64,000 nucleotides of DNA from assembly GCA_963748095.1 (NCBI GenBank), contig CAVVIO010000002.1, forward strand, positions 40,415 through 104,414, in the 5' to 3' direction. Source of the stretch: CAVVIO01 sp963748095. GTDB taxonomy: Bacteria > Bacteroidota > Bacteroidia > Bacteroidales > UBA10428. Positions within the stretch are counted from its first letter, which is position 1; each line of letters opens with the position of its first letter. Under the pieces are notes generated by a model. The model was not told the DNA's origin, ran no database searches, and saw nothing but the letters and a program-made list of their open reading frames with translations. The position numbers and the translations under genes are program-made. Below are positions 27,351 through 36,627 of this stretch, piece after piece.

Positions 27351-28019
27351 ATGAGCAAACTAAAAAATAATGAACAGAGAGCAAAAAATGCTATAACATT
27401 GATTTTGATTGTAATGATTGTTAAAGCAATTTCAATATTTTCAAATTATCATCAGTATAGATTACTTCAATCTGTTTCACATGGAAATAAAATTTCTATT
27501 GGGGCTGCTACAAATAATGATTTAATTCAACAAATTATTTCAATAACTTATCTTATAGTATTCATAATTTCAGCAATTACTTTTATTCAATGGTTTAGAC
27601 GTGCTTATTTCAATCTTAATATAAAAGTTGATTCGTTAGAAAATTCTGATGGATGGGCTGCGGGTTGTTGGTTTGTTCCGATTTTGAGTCTATTTATGCC
27701 ATATCTAATAATGAAAGAATTGTATGATAAAACAAATAGTTTACTTTTGAAAAAGTTTGATACTTATATTAAAAGATCAACTCTATTCGTTGGTTGGTGG
27801 TGGACGTTGTGGATTACTGTTAATATTTTTGGTTATGTAATAGTTTTTTCTACGAAGTTTGGAACAGAGTCAATAACTAGCTCGATTGTAACAACTTTTC
27901 TATCTATAATTGGAGCCTTTGTATTTATTCCACTTGCAATCATTACAATAAAAGTTATAAAAGATTACTCATTGATTGAAAAAATGATTTATGAAATTTC
28001 TAATGATGTAATGGAATAA
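27351..28019 (+). CDS. DUF4328-family membrane protein
   Basis: 222 residues with four predicted transmembrane helices. DUF4328 signatures are FIQWFRRAYFNLN, DGWAAGCWFVPILSLFMPY and IMKELYDK, then a WWWTLWI helix. Function unknown; related proteins occur widely in actinobacteria and Bacteroidota, often as orphan accessory genes. It follows module IV copy 2 and is followed by a terminator-like hairpin. Confidence 0.85.
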   Translation: MSKLKNNEQRAKNAITLILIVMIVKAISIFSNYHQYRLLQSVSHGNKISIGAATNNDLIQQIISITYLIVFIISAITFIQWFRRAYFNLNIKVDSLENSDGWAAGCWFVPILSLFMPYLIMKELYDKTNSLLLKKFDTYIKRSTLFVGWWWTLWITVNIFGYVIVFSTKFGTESITSSIVTTFLSIIGAFVFIPLAIITIKVIKDYSLIEKMIYEISNDVME

Positions 28020-28051
28020 TAAACTACCCCCTACTAGTCCAAGCTTACAGT

Positions 28052-28110
28052 AAAAAAACAAAAAACTGGTTCAAGGTTAAGCGATAGCGGTCCCTGGACC
28101 TTTTTTGTTT
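28052..28110. terminator. Terminator-like long hairpin
   Basis: ACAAAAAA at about 28058-28065 pairs with TTTTTTGT at 28101-28108, enclosing GGTCC/GGACC-rich arms. T tract on the + strand and A tract at the left make it a possible bidirectional terminator for the DUF4328 gene and the leftward SRPBCC gene. The rest of 28111-28362 has no feature I can support. Confidence 0.55.
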
Positions 28111-28362
28111 TGAGTGTATTAAATCTCCCCCTCTGCTCGTCAACCGCTGCAAGGATTTAGTTTTTCAGGTATTACATATATTTTATTTTTGATTTACGAA
28201 TTGCGATTTATGTGACTTTCGAATATCAACTATTTTTATCAGGGCTACCGATTACCTGTTACCGATCACTATCCCGCCTGTGTACCCAACCACTTACAGG
28301 GTCTGCGACCGCTGTCAGGGTTTTCTTCCCCCTACACTCAGCGTAGTTTTCACTACGCTGAT

Positions 28363-28840
28363 TTATACCTTTCGAAGCATTTCACCGGTCGTCAAATAGT
28401 GATTCAGCATTTTCTCAATATCCTGAATCATGACTTTATATCTTTTATCGGAATAGACTTCGAGCAGTTTATTCCCTTCTTCGTTCAGTGTGGTGATGAT
28501 CTGTTCCCAGGTGGCGGTTGTGGTATTATCGCTGTTCCTTTCCAGGAAAATGTTATACCGCATTACCCACAATCCGTTAAACCGGATAAACTGTATGGTT
28601 TTTCCCGGCTGGTAATTGCTCACCACCCAGGTTTCGTCCGCCGGATCATCGGGAAAGCGGGTATTGAAAATACAATTATCTTCTGCAAATCCGGAATCGG
28701 TATACACCAGGTCGCATTTCCAATGTGGTATCCAGTCGTACTCCCTTACCGGGCATAATAATGGGAACACTTTTTCGGGGGTGGCATTCAACTGTTGTTT
28801 TTCAGCTTCTTATTACTCTTTTTGCTTTAAAGTTGCTCAT
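28363..28840 (-). CDS. SRPBCC-family protein (frame disrupted near the start)
   Basis: The main frame encodes NATPEKVFPLLCPVREYDWI, GCIFNTRF-like CIFNTRFPDD and a WEQIITTLNEEGN segment, the helix-grip pattern of START/Bet v1-like (SRPBCC) proteins that bind hydrophobic ligands. The apparent start ATG at 28840 (MSNFKAKRVIR) is in another frame; a single-base change at about 28805-28815 would join it to EAEKQQLNATPEK. Joined length about 158 residues, normal for the family. A shorter product from a TTG at 28791 is the alternative. Ligand unknown. Confidence 0.7.
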
Positions 28841-28871
28841 GGTTTTTATTCTATTTATTCATTTTATATCA

Positions 28872-29399
28872 TAACCTGTTTCATTCATGTATTTAAGTAA
28901 TTCCATATTAATCAGATCCTTTGGTTCCCTCAGGATGACAAGTGGTGGTAAGTTCATCATTCTAAGTCCTACGCCATTTAAAATGCCCACAAAGCGGAAT
29001 GACAAGGGGAACTATGAGGTATCAGAATTTATGGATATCTAAAATAGTAATGATTTGGTACTAATAATATCAATATGGAAGTGATACCATAAGAGCGAGC
29101 GCCGAAAAAAATGCGTGCTACGTGAGATTAGATTGCTATGAAATGCCGTCAAGCTTATTTTTTTCTTGCCCCGATAGCTATCGGGGTTTGTTTACTTTTC
29201 TCATCAAGGAGAAAAGTAAAAGCCTGTCTGCCGCCAGGCAGGCCCGTCCGGCTTGAGGACATAGAAAATACTATTCATATCAAATTAAAGTTAATTAAAC
29301 ATATATGTCTTTTATACTGATGTTATCCAAATTTTGTCTTTGGTAACCTGTTTACAACAGGCAGGTGAAATGAAGAATCTCATAAATGAAACAGGTTAA
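28872..29399. repeat. MITE-like element, copy 1 (about 530 nt)
   Basis: Ends TAACCTGTTTCATTCATG and, inverted, CATAAATGAAACAGGTTA. The left 90 nt (TATTTAAGTAATTCC, GGTTCCCTCAGGATGACAAG) match the shorter copy at 36411. The interior holds three strong hairpins: CCCCGATAGCTATCGGGG (29169-29186), a 12-bp TTTACTTTTCTC stem (29191-29220) and a CCTG/CAGG palindrome just after. There is no transposase gene inside. Confidence 0.65.
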
Positions 29400-29623
29400 A
29401 TATAATACATCCCCATAGTAATTCCCCTATTAATTTATTCAGTACTGTTCCGTTTTTCATCTTCAATACCTTTTCGGGAATTTTCCGGATAGTATCTGTT
29501 TGTACCAACTGACTTTCTGAAAGAAAAATTTTAACCGTCCAATCTTTTGCAATCTTGGTATATTCTCTTAATTTTAACGATCTTTTTAATCGTGTAAACT
29601 ACTGTTAAACTAAACCTACCGAT

Positions 29624-30091
29624 ATGATAATCTATTTAAGGAGAATGGTAAAATACCTGTTGGTATTTGCGTTAATATTTTTCCTGTTTTTAATTGTTTT
29701 TCCTGCCGTCAGCGCAAACCGCCCAATGAGTGATTCATTTATGGACATCATATCACATGACAGATCAAGAATTCTCCTGATCCTGATCCTGATAATGGCC
29801 TTTATATATCCGGTAATTAGTTTTGTGAAAAAAGAACGGTATCTTAACGGGGACTTTCAAAAAAACAGGGAAGATATTGAGAAAGCGCTTTCAGATTTGC
29901 ATTATATCCTGCTGAATGAAGAAGGCCCTAAACTGGTTTACAGGAAAAAATCAGGATTTATGCGAATGATGTATTACTGGGAGGACAATATTGAAATAGA
30001 TATTTCCAACAACCCGATACTGATATCAGGAGTAAGAAAAGAAATAAAACGTCTTGAAAAAATACTGGATAATTATCTTTTAAAAGAATAG
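29624..30091 (+). CDS. Hypothetical membrane protein
   Basis: 155 residues. Two hydrophobic helices (YLLVFALIFFLFLIVFPAV and ILLILILIMAFIYPVISFV) enclose a short loop, followed by a soluble C-terminal region rich in Lys, Glu and Asn with a repeated acidic-helix look. No known domain recognised. It is preceded by the MITE-like element and followed by 400 nt without genes before the ABC exporter. Confidence 0.6.
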   Translation: MIIYLRRMVKYLLVFALIFFLFLIVFPAVSANRPMSDSFMDIISHDRSRILLILILIMAFIYPVISFVKKERYLNGDFQKNREDIEKALSDLHYILLNEEGPKLVYRKKSGFMRMMYYWEDNIEIDISNNPILISGVRKEIKRLEKILDNYLLKE

Positions 30092-30490
30092 ATAACTAAG
30101 CAGGAAATAACATCTTTATTAACTTCCCTAAATCTAACTTCCTTTTTACTGAAGAAGCCCATCTTAACCGGATTATTCCAATAATCGCCGGAAAGTTTTT
30201 TCAGTCATTATTAAAATTAATAATTTTGTACGCTTAATTAGTAATTAACTGTTTTTCCGGTGATGTTATCTTTTAAGCAGGCTTCCAGCGAATAAATATT
30301 GATTTAAAGAAATATTACCGATAGTTTAACGTCTGTAATGTTAAAGCAAAGAAAAATAATTAATTCAAAAAAATACTGGAGATAATCTGTTCCGGGTTTA
30401 CCGGAAAATAGTTATCATTCGCCCATTTATATGTGTGAAAATATTTTTTTTAGCATTCCTTTGCAAAAGGAAATGATTAGTGAATAAAAG
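30092..30490. other. Gene-free spacer upstream of the ABC exporter
   Basis: 399 nt, AT-rich. It must hold the ABC exporter promoter. TATTTTTTTTAG-like and TTTGC words occur near 30440-30470, but I cannot fix a -33/-7 pair. No repeats shared with other spacers were seen. Confidence 0.4.
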
Positions 30491-32245
30491 ATGAATAAAT
30501 CAGGAAACAGGGAAAAGAGAGCAGAGAAGGAGAAATCCCACATATTCGGTTTACTGAAGCCCTATAAAGGAATGATTTTACTTCTTGTTTTGCTTGCCTT
30601 TTTGGGCAACGGAGTAAACCTGCTTATTCCCAAGATCATATCACATGGAATTGATGCCTATACAGGCGGCCATTACGTATTCAGCGCTATTGTAAAAGAA
30701 TTTATAGCAGCAACCCTGTTGATCTTTGTCTTTATATATTTACAATCTGTAGTGCAGGTGTATGCTTCGGAACGTGTGGCACGAAATCTCCGGAGCCGGC
30801 TTTCCGAAAAAATATCCGTTCAGAGCTTTTCGTACATACAAAAAGCGAATCCGTCGAAATTACTAACCAACCTGACCTCGGATATCGATTCGGTGAAAAT
30901 GTTCGTTGCGCAGGCTGTTGCTACCATCGCCTCTTCTATTTTTATTATTATAGGCGCCTGTATTTTATTATTAACCATAAACTGGAAACTGGCATTAACA
31001 GTTATTGCCATTATTCCCCTTATCGGAATCACTTTTTTCATCATTCTGAGAAAAGTAAGGGTATTATTCAAAAGAAGCCGCGAAGTAATCGACTGGCTTA
31101 ACAAAGTTATAAACGAAAGTATCCTGGGATCGGCCATTATCAGGGTAATTAATTCGCAGCAACAGGAATACATGAAATTTATGGCAGCCAATACAGAAGC
31201 TAAAACTTTAGGTATTTCCATTCTTACATTGTTTGCCACGCTTATTCCGGTGGTCACTTTTGTCGCTAACCTTGCTACTTTGTCGGTTCTGGCCCTTGGT
31301 GGACATTTTGTGATAAACGGAAGTTTAACGCTCGGTGAATTTACAGCATTCAACAGTTATATATCCCTCCTTATATTTCCCATTATCATGATCGGTTTTA
31401 TGAGCAATGTTATTGCCATGGCATCGGTCTCTTACCAAAGAATAGAACTGGTGCTGAATGCCCCGGAGATTATTGAAAACGGAACCGTTGAAAGCACTCT
31501 GCAGGGAGACATAAAACTCGAAGATGTTTCCGTTTTATATGACGATAAACCGGTATTGAAAAATGTATCTTTTACTGTTAAAGGAGGATCGCAAACAGCT
31601 ATCATCGGTCCTACTGCTGCAGGAAAAAGTCAGTTGCTATATCTGCTGACGGGATTAATAAAGCCCAATTCAGGCGTTGTAGAATTCGACGGAAATAATA
31701 TCGACGATTACAAAAAGGAATCTTTTCATAACCAGTTAGGACTTGTGTTTCAGGACAGTGTAATTTTTAACATGAGTCTGCGTGAAAATATTGCATTCAG
31801 TAATACAGTTACAGATGAATCACTGGAAAAAGCCATCGAAACTGCCGAATTGAAAGAGTATATCAATTCATTACCCGGAAAACTGGATACCGTTGTTTCA
31901 GAAAGGGGAACCAGTCTTTCCGGCGGACAAAAACAACGTATTATGCTGGCAAGGGCATTGGCCCTGAACCCAAAGATCCTTTTGCTGGATGATTTTACTG
32001 CACGGGTAGATAAACAAACCGAAAAGAAGATTCTGTGCAATGTCATGAATAATTATCCCGATCTGACCCTGATATCCATTACGCAAAAGATTTCACCGGT
32101 CAGGCATTTCGATCAGATTATCCTTCTGATGGAAGGAGAAGTAGTGGCTACGGGTAAACACAAAGAGCTGTTGGAGAGCTGCCCGGAATACATACAGATT
32201 TATAATTCACAGAAAAGCACCAGTCACTATGAACTACAATCTTAA
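30491..32245 (+). CDS. ABC exporter half-transporter, degenerate-NBD subunit
   Basis: 584 residues: six transmembrane helices then a nucleotide-binding domain. Walker A GPTAAGKS at about 373 and signature LSGGQKQR at about 475 are intact. Walker B ends LLLDDFTARVD, with Asp in place of the catalytic Glu, and the H-loop position reads SITQKIS, with Gln in place of His. These are the changes seen in the non-catalytic site of heterodimeric exporters such as TM287/288 and BmrCD. It overlaps the partner gene by 17 nt, so the two are translationally coupled. Substrate (drug, lipid or peptide) unknown. Confidence 0.92.
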   Translation: MNKSGNREKRAEKEKSHIFGLLKPYKGMILLLVLLAFLGNGVNLLIPKIISHGIDAYTGGHYVFSAIVKEFIAATLLIFVFIYLQSVVQVYASERVARNLRSRLSEKISVQSFSYIQKANPSKLLTNLTSDIDSVKMFVAQAVATIASSIFIIIGACILLLTINWKLALTVIAIIPLIGITFFIILRKVRVLFKRSREVIDWLNKVINESILGSAIIRVINSQQQEYMKFMAANTEAKTLGISILTLFATLIPVVTFVANLATLSVLALGGHFVINGSLTLGEFTAFNSYISLLIFPIIMIGFMSNVIAMASVSYQRIELVLNAPEIIENGTVESTLQGDIKLEDVSVLYDDKPVLKNVSFTVKGGSQTAIIGPTAAGKSQLLYLLTGLIKPNSGVVEFDGNNIDDYKKESFHNQLGLVFQDSVIFNMSLRENIAFSNTVTDESLEKAIETAELKEYINSLPGKLDTVVSERGTSLSGGQKQRIMLARALALNPKILLLDDFTARVDKQTEKKILCNVMNNYPDLTLISITQKISPVRHFDQIILLMEGEVVATGKHKELLESCPEYIQIYNSQKSTSHYELQS

Positions 32246-33995
32246 TACACTTACCGGTACCGATAACAAGAAAAAGAAATCGACATTCACCAACCTGAAA
32301 AACCTGGTGAATCACTTGGTAGAAGAGAAAAAAACGCTCATAATCGCTTTTCTTGCCATGTTTGTAACAGCCATATTAAACCTGCTCGGGCCGGTACTGA
32401 TAGGCCATACGGTTGATGCTTATGTGCAAACCAAACAATATCACGGAGTACTGGTATTCAGTGGAATATTGCTTGCAATGTATGTGGTGGCACTTATAGC
32501 AGGTTACATACAGACTAAGTTAATGGGAACTGTTGGCCAGCGTATGCTTTTTACCCTGCGTAATGCTGTTTTCAATAAGCTGCAGGAATTACCGGTCGAT
32601 TTTTTTAACCAGAATAAAACCGGCGACCTGATATCAAGGATCAACAATGATACCGACAAGGTCAACCAGTTTTTTTCGCAGTCGCTGATGCAATTTATAC
32701 GTGCTATTCTCATTATGATTGGTGCAGGAATATTTTTGTTGTCTATCAACCTGCCCCTGGGAGCGGCAGCACTAGCCCCGGCATTAATAATATGGATTTT
32801 TACCCACTTCGTTTCCCCGTGGGTAAAACGCAAAAATGCCATCAATATGAAGAGTGTGGGGAATCTGAGCGCCGAAGTTCAGGAAAGCCTGAATAATTTC
32901 AAAGTAATTGTTGCCTTCGATCGTCGTGATTATTTCAGAAAACGGTTTCATGAAGCCAACCAGGACAATTATACCACTTCCATTAAGGCAGGCTTGTCCA
33001 ACAATCTGTTAATGCCGGTTTATACTTTCTTTTCCAATATCGGCCAACTGATCGTACTTACCTTCGGAATTTATCTCATTGCCACTAATCGATTTACCAT
33101 TGGATTTTTGATAAGTTTCCTGGCATATGTTAACAGCTTTTATAATCCCCTCAGACAACTTGCTTCATTATGGGCCAATTTTCAACTGGCGCTGGCAAGC
33201 TGGGACAGAATTTTAAAAATTCTCGACCTGGAGAACAACATGCCGGTAATTGAGGACGGAAAATTGACGGAAACCTCTTCACTCATTTCATTTAAAAATA
33301 TTTCCTTTACATATCCCAATGGCAAAGAAGTATTACACCGCATTAGTTTCGATCTTGAAAAGGGAAAGACCTATGCTTTTGTCGGCCCTACAGGCGGAGG
33401 CAAGACAACCACGGCATCGCTGATTGCCAGACTGTACGATCCCACAAAAGGGACAATTTTGCTCGGTGGCCGCGATATTCGTTCTTACCTGCCGGAAGAA
33501 CGGGTAAAAAAAATCGGTTTCATTTTACAGGAACCTTTTCTGTTTACAGGAACCATTAAAGAAAATATTTTATACGGCAACGAAGAATATAAGAATTATA
33601 CAAACAGTGAACTTGCGGAAGTAATTCGGAATACCGGCCTGGAAACCTTGCTGAAACGGTTCGACGAAGGACTTGAGACAAAAGTGGATATCAGCGGAGA
33701 CGGCATCAGCCTGGGGCAAAAGCAACTGATCGCATTTATGCGGGCTGTAATACGAAAACCCGAACTTCTGATCCTTGATGAAGCTACAGCAAATATTGAT
33801 ACGATTACGGAAAAATTACTGGATGAAATTTTACAAAAGCTTCCTCCCGAGACAACAAAAGTAATCATTGCACATCGTCTGAATACTATTGAAAGCGCTG
33901 ACTTTATTTATTTTGTGAATTCAGGAAAAGTTATTAAAGCAGGTTCACTCGACGATGCTGTAAATATGCTGCTTCATGGTAAGATGGCAAGCTGA
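32229..33995 (+). CDS. ABC exporter half-transporter, catalytic subunit
   Basis: 588 residues: transmembrane domain (about 40-330) with the coupling motif NQNKTGDLISRINNDTDKV, then an NBD. Walker A GPTGGGKTT at about 386, Walker B LLILDEATANID with the catalytic Glu, and H-loop IIAHRL are intact. The signature motif is ISLGQKQL rather than LSGGQ. Its signature faces the degenerate Walker site of the partner, while its own intact site faces the partner's canonical LSGGQ. That is exactly the arrangement of one live and one dead ATP site in a heterodimer. Confidence 0.93.
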   Translation: MNYNLNTLTGTDNKKKKSTFTNLKNLVNHLVEEKKTLIIAFLAMFVTAILNLLGPVLIGHTVDAYVQTKQYHGVLVFSGILLAMYVVALIAGYIQTKLMGTVGQRMLFTLRNAVFNKLQELPVDFFNQNKTGDLISRINNDTDKVNQFFSQSLMQFIRAILIMIGAGIFLLSINLPLGAAALAPALIIWIFTHFVSPWVKRKNAINMKSVGNLSAEVQESLNNFKVIVAFDRRDYFRKRFHEANQDNYTTSIKAGLSNNLLMPVYTFFSNIGQLIVLTFGIYLIATNRFTIGFLISFLAYVNSFYNPLRQLASLWANFQLALASWDRILKILDLENNMPVIEDGKLTETSSLISFKNISFTYPNGKEVLHRISFDLEKGKTYAFVGPTGGGKTTTASLIARLYDPTKGTILLGGRDIRSYLPEERVKKIGFILQEPFLFTGTIKENILYGNEEYKNYTNSELAEVIRNTGLETLLKRFDEGLETKVDISGDGISLGQKQLIAFMRAVIRKPELLILDEATANIDTITEKLLDEILQKLPPETTKVIIAHRLNTIESADFIYFVNSGKVIKAGSLDDAVNMLLHGKMAS

Positions 33996-34007
33996 TATCA
34001 ATGGACG

Positions 34008-34733
34008 TTAAACCAGATTTTTGACTTTCGAATATTTTCTTGCTACAAAATCCCAGTTTACAAAATCCCAGAATGATTCAATATAGGCAGAACTTTTGTT
34101 ACCATGAGCAGAAGAAAAAGCTGCTGTATGCATATTCAGACAAAGCAAAGGCCTCCCCTGCTCCGGCATATCACTCATAATAGGATTATCATGACCTGCA
34201 GTAGCTGTTACTTTCATCCGGCCATTCCGAATAATGAGCCATGCCCATCCATTTCCCCTTACTGAATTTGCTGCTGCTGAAAATTCAGATTTGAAATTTT
34301 CCAGGGAACCAAAATCACGAATAATTGCCTCATGTAAACTTCCATCGGGATACTTCCTGCCTGCCGGGGAAAGTACTTTCCAAAAAATACGGTAGTTAAA
34401 AAATCCTCCTCCATTGACACGGATGGTTTCCGGATAATTAGTAATATTTGTCAGGATATTGCGGAGTGTTTTCCCCTCTGTCCCGGTCTCTTTCAATGCT
34501 GTGATGAGATTTTGTGTATAGCCGGCTTGGTAATTATCATGAAGTAAAGATACAGTTTCCGCATCCATGAAAGGGTGTAAAGCATCATAACCATACCGGA
34601 GATCAGGAAGCTGAAAACTATTATTTGCCCCGGATATCATGCTGCCTTTCAACACACCGTTAGCTATCGCCGGAGCAGCGAAAACACCTCCCAAACCAAC
34701 TAAACCCAATTTTAAAAATTTTCTTTTATCCAT
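34008..34733 (-). CDS. Exported SOD-fold protein lacking most metal ligands
   Basis: 241 residues. The N-terminus MDKRKFLKLGLVGLGGVFAA is a signal with a Tat-like KRKFLKLG motif. The rest follows the Fe/Mn superoxide dismutase fold, including RGNGWAWLII (SOD GSGWAWL) and WDFVNWDFVARKY at the end. Of the four ligands, the first His is kept (H65 in SLLHDNYQ). The second is replaced by Tyr (FFNYRIFW for NHTFYW). The Asp and the last His of DVWEHAYY are replaced (N200 and A204). It is unlikely to dismutate superoxide in the usual way. Convergent with the ABC exporter, 13 nt apart. Confidence 0.82.
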   Translation of the reverse strand: MDKRKFLKLGLVGLGGVFAAPAIANGVLKGSMISGANNSFQLPDLRYGYDALHPFMDAETVSLLHDNYQAGYTQNLITALKETGTEGKTLRNILTNITNYPETIRVNGGGFFNYRIFWKVLSPAGRKYPDGSLHEAIIRDFGSLENFKSEFSAAANSVRGNGWAWLIIRNGRMKVTATAGHDNPIMSDMPEQGRPLLCLNMHTAAFSSAHGNKSSAYIESFWDFVNWDFVARKYSKVKNLV

Positions 34734-34945
34734 TCAATCAGTTCCGGTTTTTTATATTAATTAACCATAATAGGCAAACATACAAAAAAATAGATTGAAA
34801 ATTAATTCGAACAGGATTCAAATATAAACACCTGTAAATCTATAAAAATCATATTATTGATTTGAATATGTCTACTTTACTAATGATAAAAGGTTACATA
34901 ACTAATCAATTTTTTACAGGCATTTATCTAAAAATCAATATTTTC

Positions 34946-36319
34946 TTAATTCCCGCTTTCCAACATTTTGCGTAATTCATCCGGTTTCATATTCACCTGC
35001 TCACCGGTAAACATGTTTTTTACAGTTATTAAATTCTCTTTTATCTCATTTTCTCCGGCCAGAATTACATATTTAATTCCCCGGTTATTGGCATAAGTCA
35101 TTTGCTTTTTCAACTTTGCCTGTTCAGGATATAACTCGGCACTGATCCCGGCATCTCTGAGTGAAGAAAGTAATTTGAGGCAATATTTTTCTTCTTTTTC
35201 TCCAAAGTTCACAAAAAATACCTTTGTTGTCGCTACCACTTCTTCGGGGAACTGATTGAGCTGGTTCATTACATCATAGATACGGTCGGCGCCAAAAGAA
35301 ACGCCTACACCCGAAACTTCGGGTAAACCAAATATACCGGTCAGATCATCATAACGTCCCCCACCGCATATACTGCCAATTTCCACATCGTTCGATTTCA
35401 CTTCTATAATGGCTCCTGTGTAGTAATTTAATCCCCTTGCAAGGGTCATATCCAGTTGAACCTCCGCGTGAATGTTCAGATCGTCCAGATAATCGAAAAT
35501 AGTTCGCAATTCATTGATACCCTTTATCCCGGTTTCAGATTTCTGAAGTAAAGATTCCAGCTTATTTAACACATCCGGGTTATCCCCTTTGATATTCATA
35601 AACGGTTGTAACTGTTCAATTGCCCCGTCAGAAATACCACGTTCTTTCAGTTCGCGGTTTACACCTTCTTTGCCGATCTTATCCAGTTTATCGATGGCAA
35701 TGGTAATATCCGTAATTTTGTTCCCCTCTCCTATTATTTCAGCAATTCCCGAAAGTATCTTCCGGTTGTTGATTTTAATAGTAATATTGATTTTTAATTT
35801 TTTAAATACATCATCGATGATATGTATCAATTCCACCTCGTTTAAAAGCGAGTTGCTGCCTATCACATCCACATCGCACTGAAAAAATTCCCGGTATCTG
35901 CCTTTCTGAGGTTTGTCGGCACGCCAGACAGGCTGTATCTGGTATCTTTTGAACGGAAAGGTCAGTTCATTGCGGTGCTGCACTACAAACCGGGCAAACG
36001 GCACAGTCAGATCATATCGTAATCCCTTTTCACTGATTTGAGTTGAAAGTGTATTCAGGTTGAGATCTTCCCAATCCTTTTTATCAGTTTTTGACAGAAA
36101 ATCACCCGAATTTAATATTTTGAACAACAGTTTATCTCCTTCCTCTCCGTATTTACCCAGAAGAGTGGTAAGATTTTCCATTGCAGGTGTTTCAATAGGG
36201 GAATAACCATATAATCTGAATACGTTTTGTATGGTGCTGAAAATATAATTTCGTTTTACCATCTCATCAGGTCCAAAATCTCTTGTACCCTTGGGGATGG
36301 AAGGTTTTTGTATGTTCAT
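34946..36319 (-). CDS. hisS: Histidyl-tRNA synthetase
   Basis: 457 residues. Class II motifs: PKGTRDFGPDEM at the N-terminus, YDLTVPFARFV (motif 2 region), FQCDVDVIGS, RGLNYYTGAIIEV, GGRYDDLTGIFG and GVGVSFGADRI (motif 3), followed by the C-terminal anticodon-binding domain (NRGIKYVILAGENEI). Catalyses ATP-dependent charging of tRNA-His. The frame is intact. It stands alone with an AT-rich leader. Confidence 0.97.
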   Translation of the reverse strand: MNIQKPSIPKGTRDFGPDEMVKRNYIFSTIQNVFRLYGYSPIETPAMENLTTLLGKYGEEGDKLLFKILNSGDFLSKTDKKDWEDLNLNTLSTQISEKGLRYDLTVPFARFVVQHRNELTFPFKRYQIQPVWRADKPQKGRYREFFQCDVDVIGSNSLLNEVELIHIIDDVFKKLKINITIKINNRKILSGIAEIIGEGNKITDITIAIDKLDKIGKEGVNRELKERGISDGAIEQLQPFMNIKGDNPDVLNKLESLLQKSETGIKGINELRTIFDYLDDLNIHAEVQLDMTLARGLNYYTGAIIEVKSNDVEIGSICGGGRYDDLTGIFGLPEVSGVGVSFGADRIYDVMNQLNQFPEEVVATTKVFFVNFGEKEEKYCLKLLSSLRDAGISAELYPEQAKLKKQMTYANNRGIKYVILAGENEIKENLITVKNMFTGEQVNMKPDELRKMLESGN

Positions 36320-36410
36320 TTTTAATTATTCATTTGTAATCCGGACAAAAGTACAATTATTTTATAAATAGGATAATAACAAAAAAAGTATCCTGTGAAA
36401 TTTCACAGTC

Positions 36411-36543
36411 TTAACCTGTTTAATTCATGAATTTAAGTAAATCTATATTAATCAACAGATTCTTCGATTCCCTCAAGAATGACAAGTAGTGGTAAATTTG
36501 TCATTCTGAATGAAATGAAGAATCTCATGAATTAAACAGGTAA
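36411..36543. repeat. MITE-like element, copy 2 (133 nt)
   Basis: Terminal inverted repeats TTAACCTGTTTAATTCATGA (36411-36430) and its complement ending at 36543, with one gap. The interior ATTTAAGTAAATCTATATTA and GATTCCCTCAAGAATGACAA matches the left part of the copy at 28872. No ORF. It fills most of the 308-nt gap between hisS and the inositol monophosphatase gene. Confidence 0.75.
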
Positions 36544-36587
36544 AAAGGGTTTACATGAACTATGCGTCAATTACCATTTCAATTTCT

Positions 36588-36595
36588 TATATTTG
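36588..36595 (+). promoter_or_regulatory. Candidate -7 element of the inositol monophosphatase operon
   Basis: TATATTTG fits TAnnTTTG and lies 32 nt before the ATG at 36628. No clear -33 TTTG at the right spacing. It would drive the three-gene run 36628-39382. Confidence 0.4.
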
Positions 36596-36627
36596 CCCCC
36601 TGTTAATTATCTGAAAAGTGCGGCAAC

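Noticed and set aside
34008..34733. Functional Fe/Mn superoxide dismutase
   Set aside because: Three of four metal ligands are substituted, so only the fold is claimed.
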